Source: an uncultured Granulosicoccaceae bacterium
GTDB lineage: Bacteria > Pseudomonadota > Gammaproteobacteria > Granulosicoccales > Granulosicoccaceae
Direction of reading: 5' to 3'
Assembly: GCA_937998875.1 (NCBI GenBank)
Contig: CALLBO010000020.1
Location: forward strand, 93,121 to 157,120
Length of the DNA stretch: 64,000 bases
Part shown: positions 43,145 to 51,583 of the stretch, piece by piece
Layout: each line of letters opens with the position of its first letter
Numbering within the stretch: the first letter of the stretch is position 1
The notes under the pieces: generated by a model
Seen by the model: only the letters and a program-made list of their open reading frames with translations
Database searches by the model: none
What the model was told of the DNA's origin: nothing
Translations under genes and position numbers: made by a program

Positions 43145-44236
43145 ATGAATAACGCTATCGAGCAAGTAGTTGTTGGTGTTTCAGGCGGCGTAGACTCCGC
43201 CGTTGCAGCACACATTCTAAAGCAGAAAGATGCCTATGAAGTCCAGGCGGTGTTTATGCAAAACTGGGACGAGGAAGGGGACGACTACTGCACGGCAGTT
43301 GAGGATTTTCGCGATGCATCAGGAGTATGTGAGTTACTCGACATACCACTGAGCACCGTAAACTTCTCTGAAGAATATTGGAAAAAGGTATTTGCGGGAT
43401 TTCTTGACGAATATAATGCAGGCAGAACCCCGAACCCCGATATTCTGTGCAACAAAGAAATAAAGTTCAAAGCGTTTCTCGATCATGCCAAAGCACGAGG
43501 TGCCGGCAAGATAGCGACGGGTCACTATGTGCAAACTGACTATGCTGATGATCAACGTGTGATGCTGCTACGCGGTGCAGATAGCAACAAAGATCAATCC
43601 TACTTTCTGCACACACTCGATCAACAACAACTTGCGAATGCGGTATTTCCTGTAGGCGATTTACAAAAGTCAGATTTGCGCGACATTGCCCACGATCTCA
43701 ATCTGCAGGTGCACGACAAAAAAGACAGCACTGGAATCTGCTTTATTGGCGAACGCAAGTTTGCAGACTTTCTGGCAGACTACGTCGCCGCGAGGCCCGG
43801 AGACATCAAAACACCGGACGGTGACGTGGTTGGTACCCATAACGGCATTGCGTTCTACACCATTGGCCAGCGCCAGGGACTGGGTATCGGGGGTAATGCA
43901 AGCTACCCGACAACCCCCTGGTACGTTGCCGATAAGGTCGTTGAGTCAAATGAACTGATTGTGGTTCAAGGACACGATCACCCTGCCCTGCATAAAAAAT
44001 CGTTGCGCGCGTTAAAATTGCACTGGATTAGGAATATCCCACCTGACGGATTCAAATGCACTGCAAAAACGCGCTACCGCCAGCAGGATCAGGAATGCAC
44101 CATTCATTTCGAACGCGAGAAGCAGGCAGTCGTCTCATTTGAGCGCAGCGTGCGCGCAATTACACCCGGCCAGTCAATTGTTTTTTACGATGGCGACGAG
44201 TGCCTCGGGGGTGGAATTATTGACCTGATTGGGTAG
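43145..44236 (+). CDS. mnmA: tRNA-specific 2-thiouridylase MnmA
   Basis: 363 residues, full length. It thiolates U34 of tRNA-Lys, -Glu and -Gln using persulfide sulfur and ATP. The PP-loop is GVSGGVDSAVAA (11-22). The catalytic cysteines are C102 (CNKEIKF) and C199 (GICFIGERKF). GHYVQT, NKDQSYFL and YTIGQRQGLGIGG are family hallmarks. The last codons and the stop are duplicated in the DNA immediately behind (repeat at 44224-44249). Confidence 0.97.
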   Translation: MNNAIEQVVVGVSGGVDSAVAAHILKQKDAYEVQAVFMQNWDEEGDDYCTAVEDFRDASGVCELLDIPLSTVNFSEEYWKKVFAGFLDEYNAGRTPNPDILCNKEIKFKAFLDHAKARGAGKIATGHYVQTDYADDQRVMLLRGADSNKDQSYFLHTLDQQQLANAVFPVGDLQKSDLRDIAHDLNLQVHDKKDSTGICFIGERKFADFLADYVAARPGDIKTPDGDVVGTHNGIAFYTIGQRQGLGIGGNASYPTTPWYVADKVVESNELIVVQGHDHPALHKKSLRALKLHWIRNIPPDGFKCTAKTRYRQQDQECTIHFEREKQAVVSFERSVRAITPGQSIVFYDGDECLGGGIIDLIG

Positions 44237-44249
44237 CCTGATTGGGTAG
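44224..44249 (+). repeat. 13-bp tandem duplication over the mnmA stop
   Basis: Two adjacent copies of cctgattgggtag. The first contains the natural stop of mnmA (TAG), the second lies just outside the gene. The duplication leaves the protein unchanged. Confidence 0.9.
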
Positions 44250-44384
44250 AAATATTAACCAGGGTGGTGGAATCATACAAAAAACGTCACACTACGAGGC
44301 TGCGCGGTAGAAGTCTGCTTAGCGAGAACGCACCCAGGGAGCAAGCGGGATGCCGTCGATTTTGTGAATAATCTGGCCCAGGGC

Positions 44385-44410
44385 AGCTGCAAAGCGTAGC
44401 TGCAAAGCGT
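44385..44410 (+). repeat. 13-bp tandem repeat upstream of hflD
   Basis: Two direct copies of agctgcaaagcgt in the 279-base mnmA-hflD gap. They could reflect replication slippage or a regulatory direct repeat; no known operator matches. Confidence 0.85.
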
Positions 44411-44515
44411 AAACAAACTGCTCACTTCACTGTATGTATTTATAATGCTCAAACGCAAAACCACCACGCTTATAGTTATAGCAGAGTCCATAGCAATCTT
44501 AATGGCAGGCTCCTG

Positions 44516-45142
44516 TTGATTACCTCACTTGAAAATCAAACCATGGCGATGTCAGGTCTGTTTCTGACGGCAGAGCTGGTACAAAGCATCGCTACCTCCG
44601 GTGAGTTTGATGAAAACAATATGCGTATTGTGCTGGAATCTGTATTTAAGGTTGAGGCCAACACAGTTGAGTCCGTCTACGGCAGCAAGGAAAATCTTCG
44701 CGATGGCCAGCGACGGCTGGTTAATCAACTCAGTGGTGCAGGCAGTAAACCAGACTTACAGTTAACGCAATACATACTTAGCCTGATTAAACTTGAACAC
44801 AAATGTCAATCGGATGCCGACCTACTTGAGCGGATCCGCCGCGGCATCGAAAACGCCGAGCAAATGCGCACTCACTACGACACGCTGGACGAAGAAGTGA
44901 TTTCCATTCTTGCTAAAATCTACACCGACAATATAAGCAACTTGTCTCCGCGTATCGTGGTTCACGGCGCACGCGAGTACCTTGAGCAGAGTTCACACGC
45001 TAACCGAATCAGAGCCTGTTTACTGGCTGGCCTTCGATCAGCGGTGTTATGGCGGCAATGCGGCGGTACACGCTGGAAGATTGTGTCAGGCAGACAGAAA
45101 TACGTTCAACAGGCGCGCAAAGATCTTGATATCAGTGAGTGA
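44516..45142 (+). CDS. hflD: HflD (YcfC) lysogenisation regulator homologue
   Basis: 208 residues. It matches HflD throughout: TMAMSGLFLTAELVQSIATSG near the N-terminus, LTQYILSLIKLEHK in the middle and the conserved end NRIRACLLAGLRSAVLWRQCGGTRW. HflD is a peripheral inner-membrane helical protein known in E. coli for promoting CII degradation. The frame begins at a TTG (44516) with AGG a few bases upstream; the nearest ATG would truncate helix 1. The order nudJ-mnmA-hflD is conserved, but purB does not follow here. Confidence 0.9.
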   Translation: MITSLENQTMAMSGLFLTAELVQSIATSGEFDENNMRIVLESVFKVEANTVESVYGSKENLRDGQRRLVNQLSGAGSKPDLQLTQYILSLIKLEHKCQSDADLLERIRRGIENAEQMRTHYDTLDEEVISILAKIYTDNISNLSPRIVVHGAREYLEQSSHANRIRACLLAGLRSAVLWRQCGGTRWKIVSGRQKYVQQARKDLDISE

Positions 45143-45301
45143 CACTCACATAGACACCTTTTATCTCTCCGTTTCCTCAGCTGACAACAGCCATTTGTCT
45201 CTCTGCTATTAACTTCATAACCGTTTGCGCTGTGTCACACACAGCACTAAATGTTAGTTCAACAATGCCCGCTATTACTACTTTGCATATCGGTCGTTGT
45301 A

Positions 45302-46396
45302 ATGCCGCAAAAACACAATCCAGTTCACAATGTATTGTCTAACTGCCTGATCTGCATGGGTGGAGCCAGTACGCTTGAGATAACAGCTGCCTGTGAAAGC
45401 GAGCCATTCGCGCTTGAGTGCAACATCGAATACTTCACAGATGTGATGCAAGAGCTACAAGGGTCACTGCAGCGCTTTGAAGAATACACATTTGTATTTA
45501 CCCGCAGCGTTGACGAATTACCGGCAAAATTCGACCTCACGCCAAACCTCGTAGTATTTGTCATGGGTGACGAGTGGGCACGCGTGCCCGTCTACGCAGA
45601 CCGGGTACACGCCGTTTTCAAAGCACCCGGACAGCACATGAAACTCGCCACCCACTACGGCTGGCAGAGATTCAACCTGATGACCTCGGTGCAATACCTG
45701 CGTCAGCAGCTTAAGCGCTTTCCACGCTATCATCGAGATCGTAGTAAAAATATATTCGCTATCCCCTATGGATATTACAGGCTGCCAAAGCGCACAACTG
45801 TTACACCTATTAACGAACGGTCACTGGATGCATCTTTTACAGGCAGCATTGATCATAAAAACGCATTAGGCGGGCTGGTGAAAACCGCCAAAGTACTTTC
45901 CCGTGAGCGGATGGTACGGGTTGTTCAGAATTGGAAAACAGGCAAACGGTTCAACATAGATGTCAAGCTATCAAGCTACTTCCCCAAAGCAAAAGACAAA
46001 CCTGAACATGATGACTATCCGCAGGTTTTAATGGATACAAAAATATGTTTGTCACCACGCGGAACCCACCTGGAGACTTATCGATTGTGCGAGGGGATGT
46101 ACTACGGTTGTGTGGTTATTGCAGAAGAGCAACCGGAACACTGGTTTGCAGAAGACTCACCGGCAATAATAATTAAAGACTGGAACACCTTGCCGGCGTT
46201 GCTTGACGAACTCTTGGAAAATCCAGCGCAACTGGACAAACTCCAACAGGCATCACTGGCATATTGGGACTCTACTTTGTCACCTGTTGCAGTTTCCGGT
46301 TACATCACAAAAGCGCTTGCGACGCTAACTCCTACCCTTGCAGCAAATGACGGTAGTGCAGCACAGTCAGTACAAGAGTTTCGACACGCCGGTTGA
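45302..46396 (+). CDS. Exostosin-like (GT47-type) glycosyltransferase
   Basis: 364 residues from ATG 45302 (ATG 45251 would add a hydrophobic stretch). The C-terminal half MDTKICLSPRGTHLETYRLCEGMYYGCVVIAEE, with a later TLPALLDELLENP, matches the nucleotide-sugar-binding region of exostosin-like transferases found in bacterial surface-glycan loci. The N-terminal half has FVFTRSVDELPAKFDL and VVFVMGDEWARVP. No membrane anchor if the second start is used. It stands alone between hflD and the minus-strand M20 operon, away from the main glycan locus. Confidence 0.7.
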   Translation: MPQKHNPVHNVLSNCLICMGGASTLEITAACESEPFALECNIEYFTDVMQELQGSLQRFEEYTFVFTRSVDELPAKFDLTPNLVVFVMGDEWARVPVYADRVHAVFKAPGQHMKLATHYGWQRFNLMTSVQYLRQQLKRFPRYHRDRSKNIFAIPYGYYRLPKRTTVTPINERSLDASFTGSIDHKNALGGLVKTAKVLSRERMVRVVQNWKTGKRFNIDVKLSSYFPKAKDKPEHDDYPQVLMDTKICLSPRGTHLETYRLCEGMYYGCVVIAEEQPEHWFAEDSPAIIIKDWNTLPALLDELLENPAQLDKLQQASLAYWDSTLSPVAVSGYITKALATLTPTLAANDGSAAQSVQEFRHAG

Positions 46397-46435
46397 GCGG
46401 TCAGGTTTAACTAATCTGGTAGTTTTTAGCCCAGG

Positions 46436-47563
46436 CTACTCGAGTGTCGTCAGTAATCCGGCGAGCAACTGTGCTCGTTCAGTCAAACTGTTTATCTGAA
46501 TTCTCTCTGCACGGCTTTGCATACCGGCACCGACTACCCCGAGTCCATCAAGGGTAGTGCAACCCATAGCCCCGGTAATATTGGCAAGCGAGCCACTTGA
46601 ACCGGTGACCGCTTTTAGTGTTAGTCCTTTGGAATTCGCAAACACAGATAGTTTGTCTGCTAACACATTCTCACCTGTTTGCCACAACGGCAGTGAAACA
46701 GATCTGTTCACATGCAGACCTTTATCGGGATTTGGAGAGTTAAGCGACATCATCTGCGAGACGCTCTTTTCAACGTCAGATTCAGAAACCGCTTCTGAGA
46801 TTACTTCAGCTGTGCATTTTTCTGCAAAGTTAACCCATTGTCCCGATCTGATCGCACCCACTTTAAAGCGACAGCCCGGGGTACTCATTTTATCGATGTC
46901 TACGATATGCCGTGCCATCTCAGAAATAGCTGATAATGAGTAACTTTCAGAGGCGGCATCAACTTTAACATCAAGCTTATAGCGTTGCTCTGCAAACCTA
47001 CCGGTGTAGACCGTCTGTGCGTTTTCGGTGGTGCCGGGCACCAGTACATACTTATTATCTCTTGCCGTCGCTTCAATTAATTCTCGGGTGCTCGGACAAC
47101 CCTGCTCTTTGTCAGAGACAACAAGAAAGGTCACTGGCAACGTCATGCGTAGTTCGTGCCGCACAATATGCCGCACCGCTTCAACGCAAATATATAATCC
47201 CGCTTTCATCGCCGCGATACCAGGCCCCCAAAGTGTGTTTCCTTCTCTGCGGTAGGGCATTGAGTGCAGACTACCCATCTCATGCACGGTATCAGCGTGA
47301 CAGCAAATCAAAACACCGGGTTGATGACTACTACCCCGGTCATTGCCATGGCCCGGGTGAATAAGAGCACGCAACGAATCCGCGAATCCCATACGCCCCG
47401 GCACTCGTTCAATTACTGCTCCCAGGGTTGTCAGATCATACGAAACAAGATCGATCACTTTGTTTACTGCGGCTGCATCGGTTGTAGGACTCTCTGATTC
47501 CACCAACAACCGTAAGCCTGAAATCATTTGTTCAGTATCGAACTTTAGATCAGAAAGAGTCAT
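46436..47563 (-). CDS. M20-family peptidase homologue lacking most metal ligands (pseudoenzyme)
   Basis: 375 residues with the overall layout of carboxypeptidase G2. His89 and Asp91 (CCHADTV) are retained. The bridging metal Asp is replaced by Ala118 (GPGIAAMKAG instead of the GxGxxDMKGG pattern). The catalytic Glu is Lys152 (SDKEQG), the Asp/Glu ligand is Val175 (VLVPG) and the C-terminal His is Gln349 (GAGMQS). The dimer-face His motif is also absent (AASES). A working di-zinc hydrolase is therefore unlikely. It is the third gene of an operon with an EamA transporter and a binding-protein-like gene, 4 bases after the transporter. The ATG at 47563 starts the family sequence. Confidence 0.85.
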   Translation of the reverse strand: MTLSDLKFDTEQMISGLRLLVESESPTTDAAAVNKVIDLVSYDLTTLGAVIERVPGRMGFADSLRALIHPGHGNDRGSSHQPGVLICCHADTVHEMGSLHSMPYRREGNTLWGPGIAAMKAGLYICVEAVRHIVRHELRMTLPVTFLVVSDKEQGCPSTRELIEATARDNKYVLVPGTTENAQTVYTGRFAEQRYKLDVKVDAASESYSLSAISEMARHIVDIDKMSTPGCRFKVGAIRSGQWVNFAEKCTAEVISEAVSESDVEKSVSQMMSLNSPNPDKGLHVNRSVSLPLWQTGENVLADKLSVFANSKGLTLKAVTGSSGSLANITGAMGCTTLDGLGVVGAGMQSRAERIQINSLTERAQLLAGLLTTLE

Positions 47564-47567
47564 AGAT

Positions 47568-48461
47568 TCATTTAACCGTGCGCCGTGAATTGACCAGCGC
47601 GATTCCAGCTGACACCAGGAACAGAGCGGCCAACACATTCCATCCTATAGATTCGCTTAAAATTGCATAACCGAATATAACGCCAAAAACGGGAGCAAGA
47701 AAACTGTAAACCGCCATGTCGGCAGCTGGATACACAGACAGCACCCAGAACCATGATAAAAAACCGATACTCACAACAACCAACACCTGAAAAGTAAATA
47801 CTCCGAGTATAAAAGCCGTTGGCTCACGCCAGGTCTCACCTGCCCACAATGCACCAAGGATCAGCAGCGGTGCAGATACTGCGAGTTGATACAACAGCTG
47901 CATTTCCGGACTGGACTTTGACAAGCGAGTTGTACGGGCAAGTAGCGCAATCGCAGCCCAGAGTACCGAACCTGCGAGACAAAACAAATCACCGGTAAGT
48001 GCATTGTCACTTGCCGGTTCATCATTAACAAGCAAGGCCACTACCACACCGACACACGCCAAGCCAAGCCCGAGAATTCGACGCGGTGTTAAAACCTCGC
48101 CAGGTATTAAAAAGTGAGCGCCGACAGCAACCCAGATAGGCATGGTATAAAACAAAACCGATGCCCTGGCCACCGATGTATAGTCAAGCCCGACAAACAC
48201 CAATGTAAATTCGAGTGCGAAGAATATTCCAACTACAATCCCCGGCCACAAACTGCCATCAGTCAGGCTTAATCTCCTGCGCATAAGCAGCGCAAATATA
48301 AACACAGGCACAAACGCACAAGCAGAACGCAACCCGGCCTGAAACACCGGATGCATTCCCGCGTTTACAAGCTTCACCAACACCTGATTAAGACCGAGCA
48401 ACGCCGAAAAAAGCACCAGCACCACAGCGCCAAAGCTATCGATACCCTGTTTACGTTCCAT
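47568..48461 (-). CDS. EamA/DMT-family transporter
   Basis: 297 residues with ten predicted membrane segments in two EamA repeats, e.g. FGAVVLVLFSALLGLNQVLVK, VALLVNDEP after TM5, and PVFGVIFGYAILSESIGWNVLAALFL in the second repeat. These carriers usually export metabolites or amino acids. It is separated by a single base from the binding-protein-like gene and by 4 bases from the pseudo-M20 gene, so all three are co-transcribed. Confidence 0.9.
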   Translation of the reverse strand: MERKQGIDSFGAVVLVLFSALLGLNQVLVKLVNAGMHPVFQAGLRSACAFVPVFIFALLMRRRLSLTDGSLWPGIVVGIFFALEFTLVFVGLDYTSVARASVLFYTMPIWVAVGAHFLIPGEVLTPRRILGLGLACVGVVVALLVNDEPASDNALTGDLFCLAGSVLWAAIALLARTTRLSKSSPEMQLLYQLAVSAPLLILGALWAGETWREPTAFILGVFTFQVLVVVSIGFLSWFWVLSVYPAADMAVYSFLAPVFGVIFGYAILSESIGWNVLAALFLVSAGIALVNSRRTVK

Positions 48462-48462
48462 G

Positions 48463-49194
48463 TTAGTTGCGTGCAGAGGGCACAGACAATTTTCCGGTTA
48501 CCTGATACTTGTCGATTAACGATTTCACCAGACCACTCTTAACAGACTCCTTTACAAACATTTCAATAAAGGCCGCTGCCTCTTTGTTACCGGGTTTACA
48601 GCCAATGCATTGCCGCACAGACGTAAAACTTTCCTGCAAGAGCAGTGAACCCGGTAACGCCGTTTGTTGTTCTATGAGCTTGGGCCTTAGACCGGCCAGC
48701 GCTTCGAGGTTCTGCTCAACAAAAATATCAAACGCCGCTTCGTGAGAAGACGCCTGCACAACCGAGGCTTGTTTAAGATTATCACTCAACCAAAGTTCAA
48801 AGGCTGCCCGACCCTTTGCTGCAATACGGTTACCGGTGACATCCACATCTGCCACTGACAGCAAAGGTGAGTCCGGTGGCAAAAGATACGTTGCCTGAAT
48901 TTCACAATATGGTGGACTGAAGATGATGGATCTGGCGCGCTCAGGCTCTGCCGCTATATTGGCAATATCCCAGACATCACCGGTCGCAGCGTCTGCAACA
49001 TCACCCGGGCCCTTAAACAGGATAAGCTCCACATTCACACCCAGTTTTTCACCCAATGCGCGTGCAATAGCGGGTGACACACCATCCGGTGCGCCGGAAT
49101 CACTCTGACTATTAACCAGAAGGAAGTTGGACATGTTAAGACCGACACGCAGGACACCTGTCGGTGCAAGTTGATCTTTTATCTGTTGATTCAT
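48463..49194 (-). CDS. Substrate-binding-like protein (SBP_bac_3 fold) without signal peptide
   Basis: About 243 residues. The fold is that of family-3 solute-binding proteins: LAPTGVLRVGLNMSNFLLVN, GVSPAIARALGEKLGVNVELI, IANIAAEPERARSIIFSPPYCEIQATYLL and DIFVEQNLEALAGLRP. No Sec or lipoprotein signal is present at any start (ATG 49194, 49215 or 49308), so it is probably cytosolic. I know similar signal-less proteins are common in proteobacteria, but not their activity; amino-acid binding or a dehydratase-like enzyme role are possible. First gene of the operon with the EamA transporter and pseudo-M20. Confidence 0.8.
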   Translation of the reverse strand: MNQQIKDQLAPTGVLRVGLNMSNFLLVNSQSDSGAPDGVSPAIARALGEKLGVNVELILFKGPGDVADAATGDVWDIANIAAEPERARSIIFSPPYCEIQATYLLPPDSPLLSVADVDVTGNRIAAKGRAAFELWLSDNLKQASVVQASSHEAAFDIFVEQNLEALAGLRPKLIEQQTALPGSLLLQESFTSVRQCIGCKPGNKEAAAFIEMFVKESVKSGLVKSLIDKYQVTGKLSVPSARN

Positions 49195-49349
49195 GTAGGC
49201 GCTGATCGGTGGCATTTGTTGATTACATGAATCATAACACCCGGCCGCACAATACCAGGTGAGATTTTTTTTAAGCTGATTTACAACCGCTTTTACGACT
49301 CGCGCCAACCACTACCAACTCAACAGCTCTCTAATTATGAGCCATGTGA

Positions 49350-51545
49350 TCAGCTGCACTCGATAGTTAATCGGGTACCCTTGTACTTCGTGATTAAGAC
49401 TTCGGGGATAGTCACCAGGCCGTCAGCATCAGCGACAACCCTGCCTCTACCTACCGTCTTTCGCTTATTGCTGTCTATCGCCACCCATCCGCATTGATCA
49501 CCCGGGCTCACTGCAAACTGCTGAGAGTTACGCGGTGTTATGTCTGCGGTTTGAGTGGCAGATTTGGAACGAAGAGATATCTCGTAGCGGCGCGGCTTGT
49601 CGACAATACTTTTCGCAAACCAGGTATGCGGAGTGGCCCATTCTATGTCGAGATTATAGTCATCGGTTTGTGTAAGTCCCGGAGACAAAGGGCCGGACCC
49701 TGAAGCATTGGCAATCGCCGGAAAACTAAGGCTGCGTGGATAACGCCACGGGAAGTCCACCCCTCCGCCAAAACCAAATAGTGATTTAACAATGGCATTG
49801 AACCCTATCCATCCATGAGGATCATCAGCAACAAATCTCGATGAATAACCGACCGACGCCTGGTTGAATATTTTTACCATCGGCGCACCTTGAGTGTGCC
49901 AGTCAATCACGGTGTCAGCCTTGCCATGTGTCAACATAAGGTAAGCCATTCGGTCACCTCGCCGATCAATCAGTTGTTTCTGATGGTTCATCCAGTCCCA
50001 CACACCAACACCGTTGTATCGAGCGATAGGGTCTGCATAGTGTCCCTCAATTCTTATCGGCAGGTTATCCGATTGACTACCCCAAATCAGCTCCAGGTTT
50101 TCCTGAAATTTAGGATTACTACTGTAGTTGGTCATCGCTTCGTTACCGAAGATACCTGCAAAGACATTGCCGTAGCGCATACCGAGAGAAAGCGAACCTG
50201 AAGCGCCCATAGAATGCCCGAATGCCGCCACCAATTGCGGGTCTATATTGATTTCAGGATCCGCAATAGTATCTTTTACCGCCTTCAACACACGCTCTTC
50301 AGTGAAGTTGGCAATACTGCCTGACGTTGGTATTGATCCCTCATCTGCATAGTTGTGGTCAGCTGAATATCCAAACCACCAAGAGTGCCCTTTGGAACCG
50401 CGACGAGTACCTGGATCTTGTGGAAAAACTTGAATAACCTCCCAGCCATATTCTGTCTTTTCTTTAAAAGGCAGATCTTCACTGTACGCATGGGGACGGA
50501 CCAGCAACGGATAGGCGTACGACTTTTTGTATCCCGATGGAAGGGTTACGGCATAGTTGTAGATGTAACCATTAAACGTTGGATTCCATCTTGAGTAATC
50601 CATGTACTGAGTATAGAGGCGCCCTTTTCCACGGTTAAGCGACAGTGTCAATACCGGCTTAGGCTCAGCAACCGTCTCCATTACCGGCTCTGCCAGGCTG
50701 TTGTCTTCCGACACCAATGCTATATTTTCATATCCACCTACAACCGTTGTTACCGCATAAAAATATGCACCGTCATTCGCTGGAGTGTTAACAAATAAAC
50801 CGGTTTCTTCTGCAAGCGCTTGCCCGAGATCACTTATAACGTAGGTTGATGGAACCAAACCGGCTGCGTGTTTGTTGACAGAGGTATTGTCGTCTAACGG
50901 CCCCCACCGTGCGGTCAATTTTTCCGCACTGCCAATATTTGCAGAGCTTATTGGTGAAGTATGACGATAAACATGGTAGCCCACATCACCCTGCACCTCT
51001 GACCAGGTGATAAACGTTTGTCCGTCGCGATGTTCTGCCCGTAACGCTTTCACGGTTGAGCCTTTCTTCACAACCGCTGGCAGCGATGACTGAACAGGCG
51101 GAGCAGTATCACCATCCGAAGGCGTTTTGTTAACAGTCGCCACTGTCGTGTTGTCACGGGTATTAAATACAGTATCAGTTGAGACCCAGGTCCCATTGTC
51201 TGAAGCACGCTGCCAGAATCGCAAAGTAACCGGTTTACCGTTGTTGGATAAACTGTCAACTACCAGCTCCCAGCCATCTTCATCAAACCTACGGACACCA
51301 CTATCGTAAAGTCCGGTAACTTCAGGTGAAGCACCAATGGTCACCTGCCACTCATAGACTCTCTGCTCGCCCGGGCTGAAGTAGATTGTATCTCCACTAC
51401 CGATGACAGCACCTGCCAACGGATGAGTGATAACTATGTATTCTTCAGACTGCGCACTTGCTGATGTGCCAGGCAGGACTGCTATAAGCCCTGCAAGTAA
51501 AACCATAAGACAACCATCACGAACAGCATACAAAAAGTTATTCAA
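49350..51545 (-). CDS. Secreted alpha/beta hydrolase-fold protein (paralogue A)
   Basis: 731 residues. Signal peptide up to GTSASAQ (about 32). Residues about 35-135 form a beta-sandwich-like domain. A fibronectin-III-like segment follows (LRAEHRDGQTFITWSEVQGDVGYHVYRHT). The hydrolase domain is at about 330-620. Its nucleophile is Ser in AFGHSMGASGS; the acid is probably Asp in HGKADTVIDW and the His is in DDPHGWIGF. A C-terminal beta domain ends the protein. It resembles feruloyl-esterase or PHB-depolymerase-type enzymes; substrate unknown. It is a tandem paralogue of the next gene, 38 bases apart, but has an extra N-terminal domain and a cleavable signal instead of a lipobox. Confidence 0.8.
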   Translation of the reverse strand: MNNFLYAVRDGCLMVLLAGLIAVLPGTSASAQSEEYIVITHPLAGAVIGSGDTIYFSPGEQRVYEWQVTIGASPEVTGLYDSGVRRFDEDGWELVVDSLSNNGKPVTLRFWQRASDNGTWVSTDTVFNTRDNTTVATVNKTPSDGDTAPPVQSSLPAVVKKGSTVKALRAEHRDGQTFITWSEVQGDVGYHVYRHTSPISSANIGSAEKLTARWGPLDDNTSVNKHAAGLVPSTYVISDLGQALAEETGLFVNTPANDGAYFYAVTTVVGGYENIALVSEDNSLAEPVMETVAEPKPVLTLSLNRGKGRLYTQYMDYSRWNPTFNGYIYNYAVTLPSGYKKSYAYPLLVRPHAYSEDLPFKEKTEYGWEVIQVFPQDPGTRRGSKGHSWWFGYSADHNYADEGSIPTSGSIANFTEERVLKAVKDTIADPEINIDPQLVAAFGHSMGASGSLSLGMRYGNVFAGIFGNEAMTNYSSNPKFQENLELIWGSQSDNLPIRIEGHYADPIARYNGVGVWDWMNHQKQLIDRRGDRMAYLMLTHGKADTVIDWHTQGAPMVKIFNQASVGYSSRFVADDPHGWIGFNAIVKSLFGFGGGVDFPWRYPRSLSFPAIANASGSGPLSPGLTQTDDYNLDIEWATPHTWFAKSIVDKPRRYEISLRSKSATQTADITPRNSQQFAVSPGDQCGWVAIDSNKRKTVGRGRVVADADGLVTIPEVLITKYKGTRLTIECS

Positions 51546-51583
51546 AGATTTATATCCGTTTAATTTCTACTGTCCGGCGAAAA

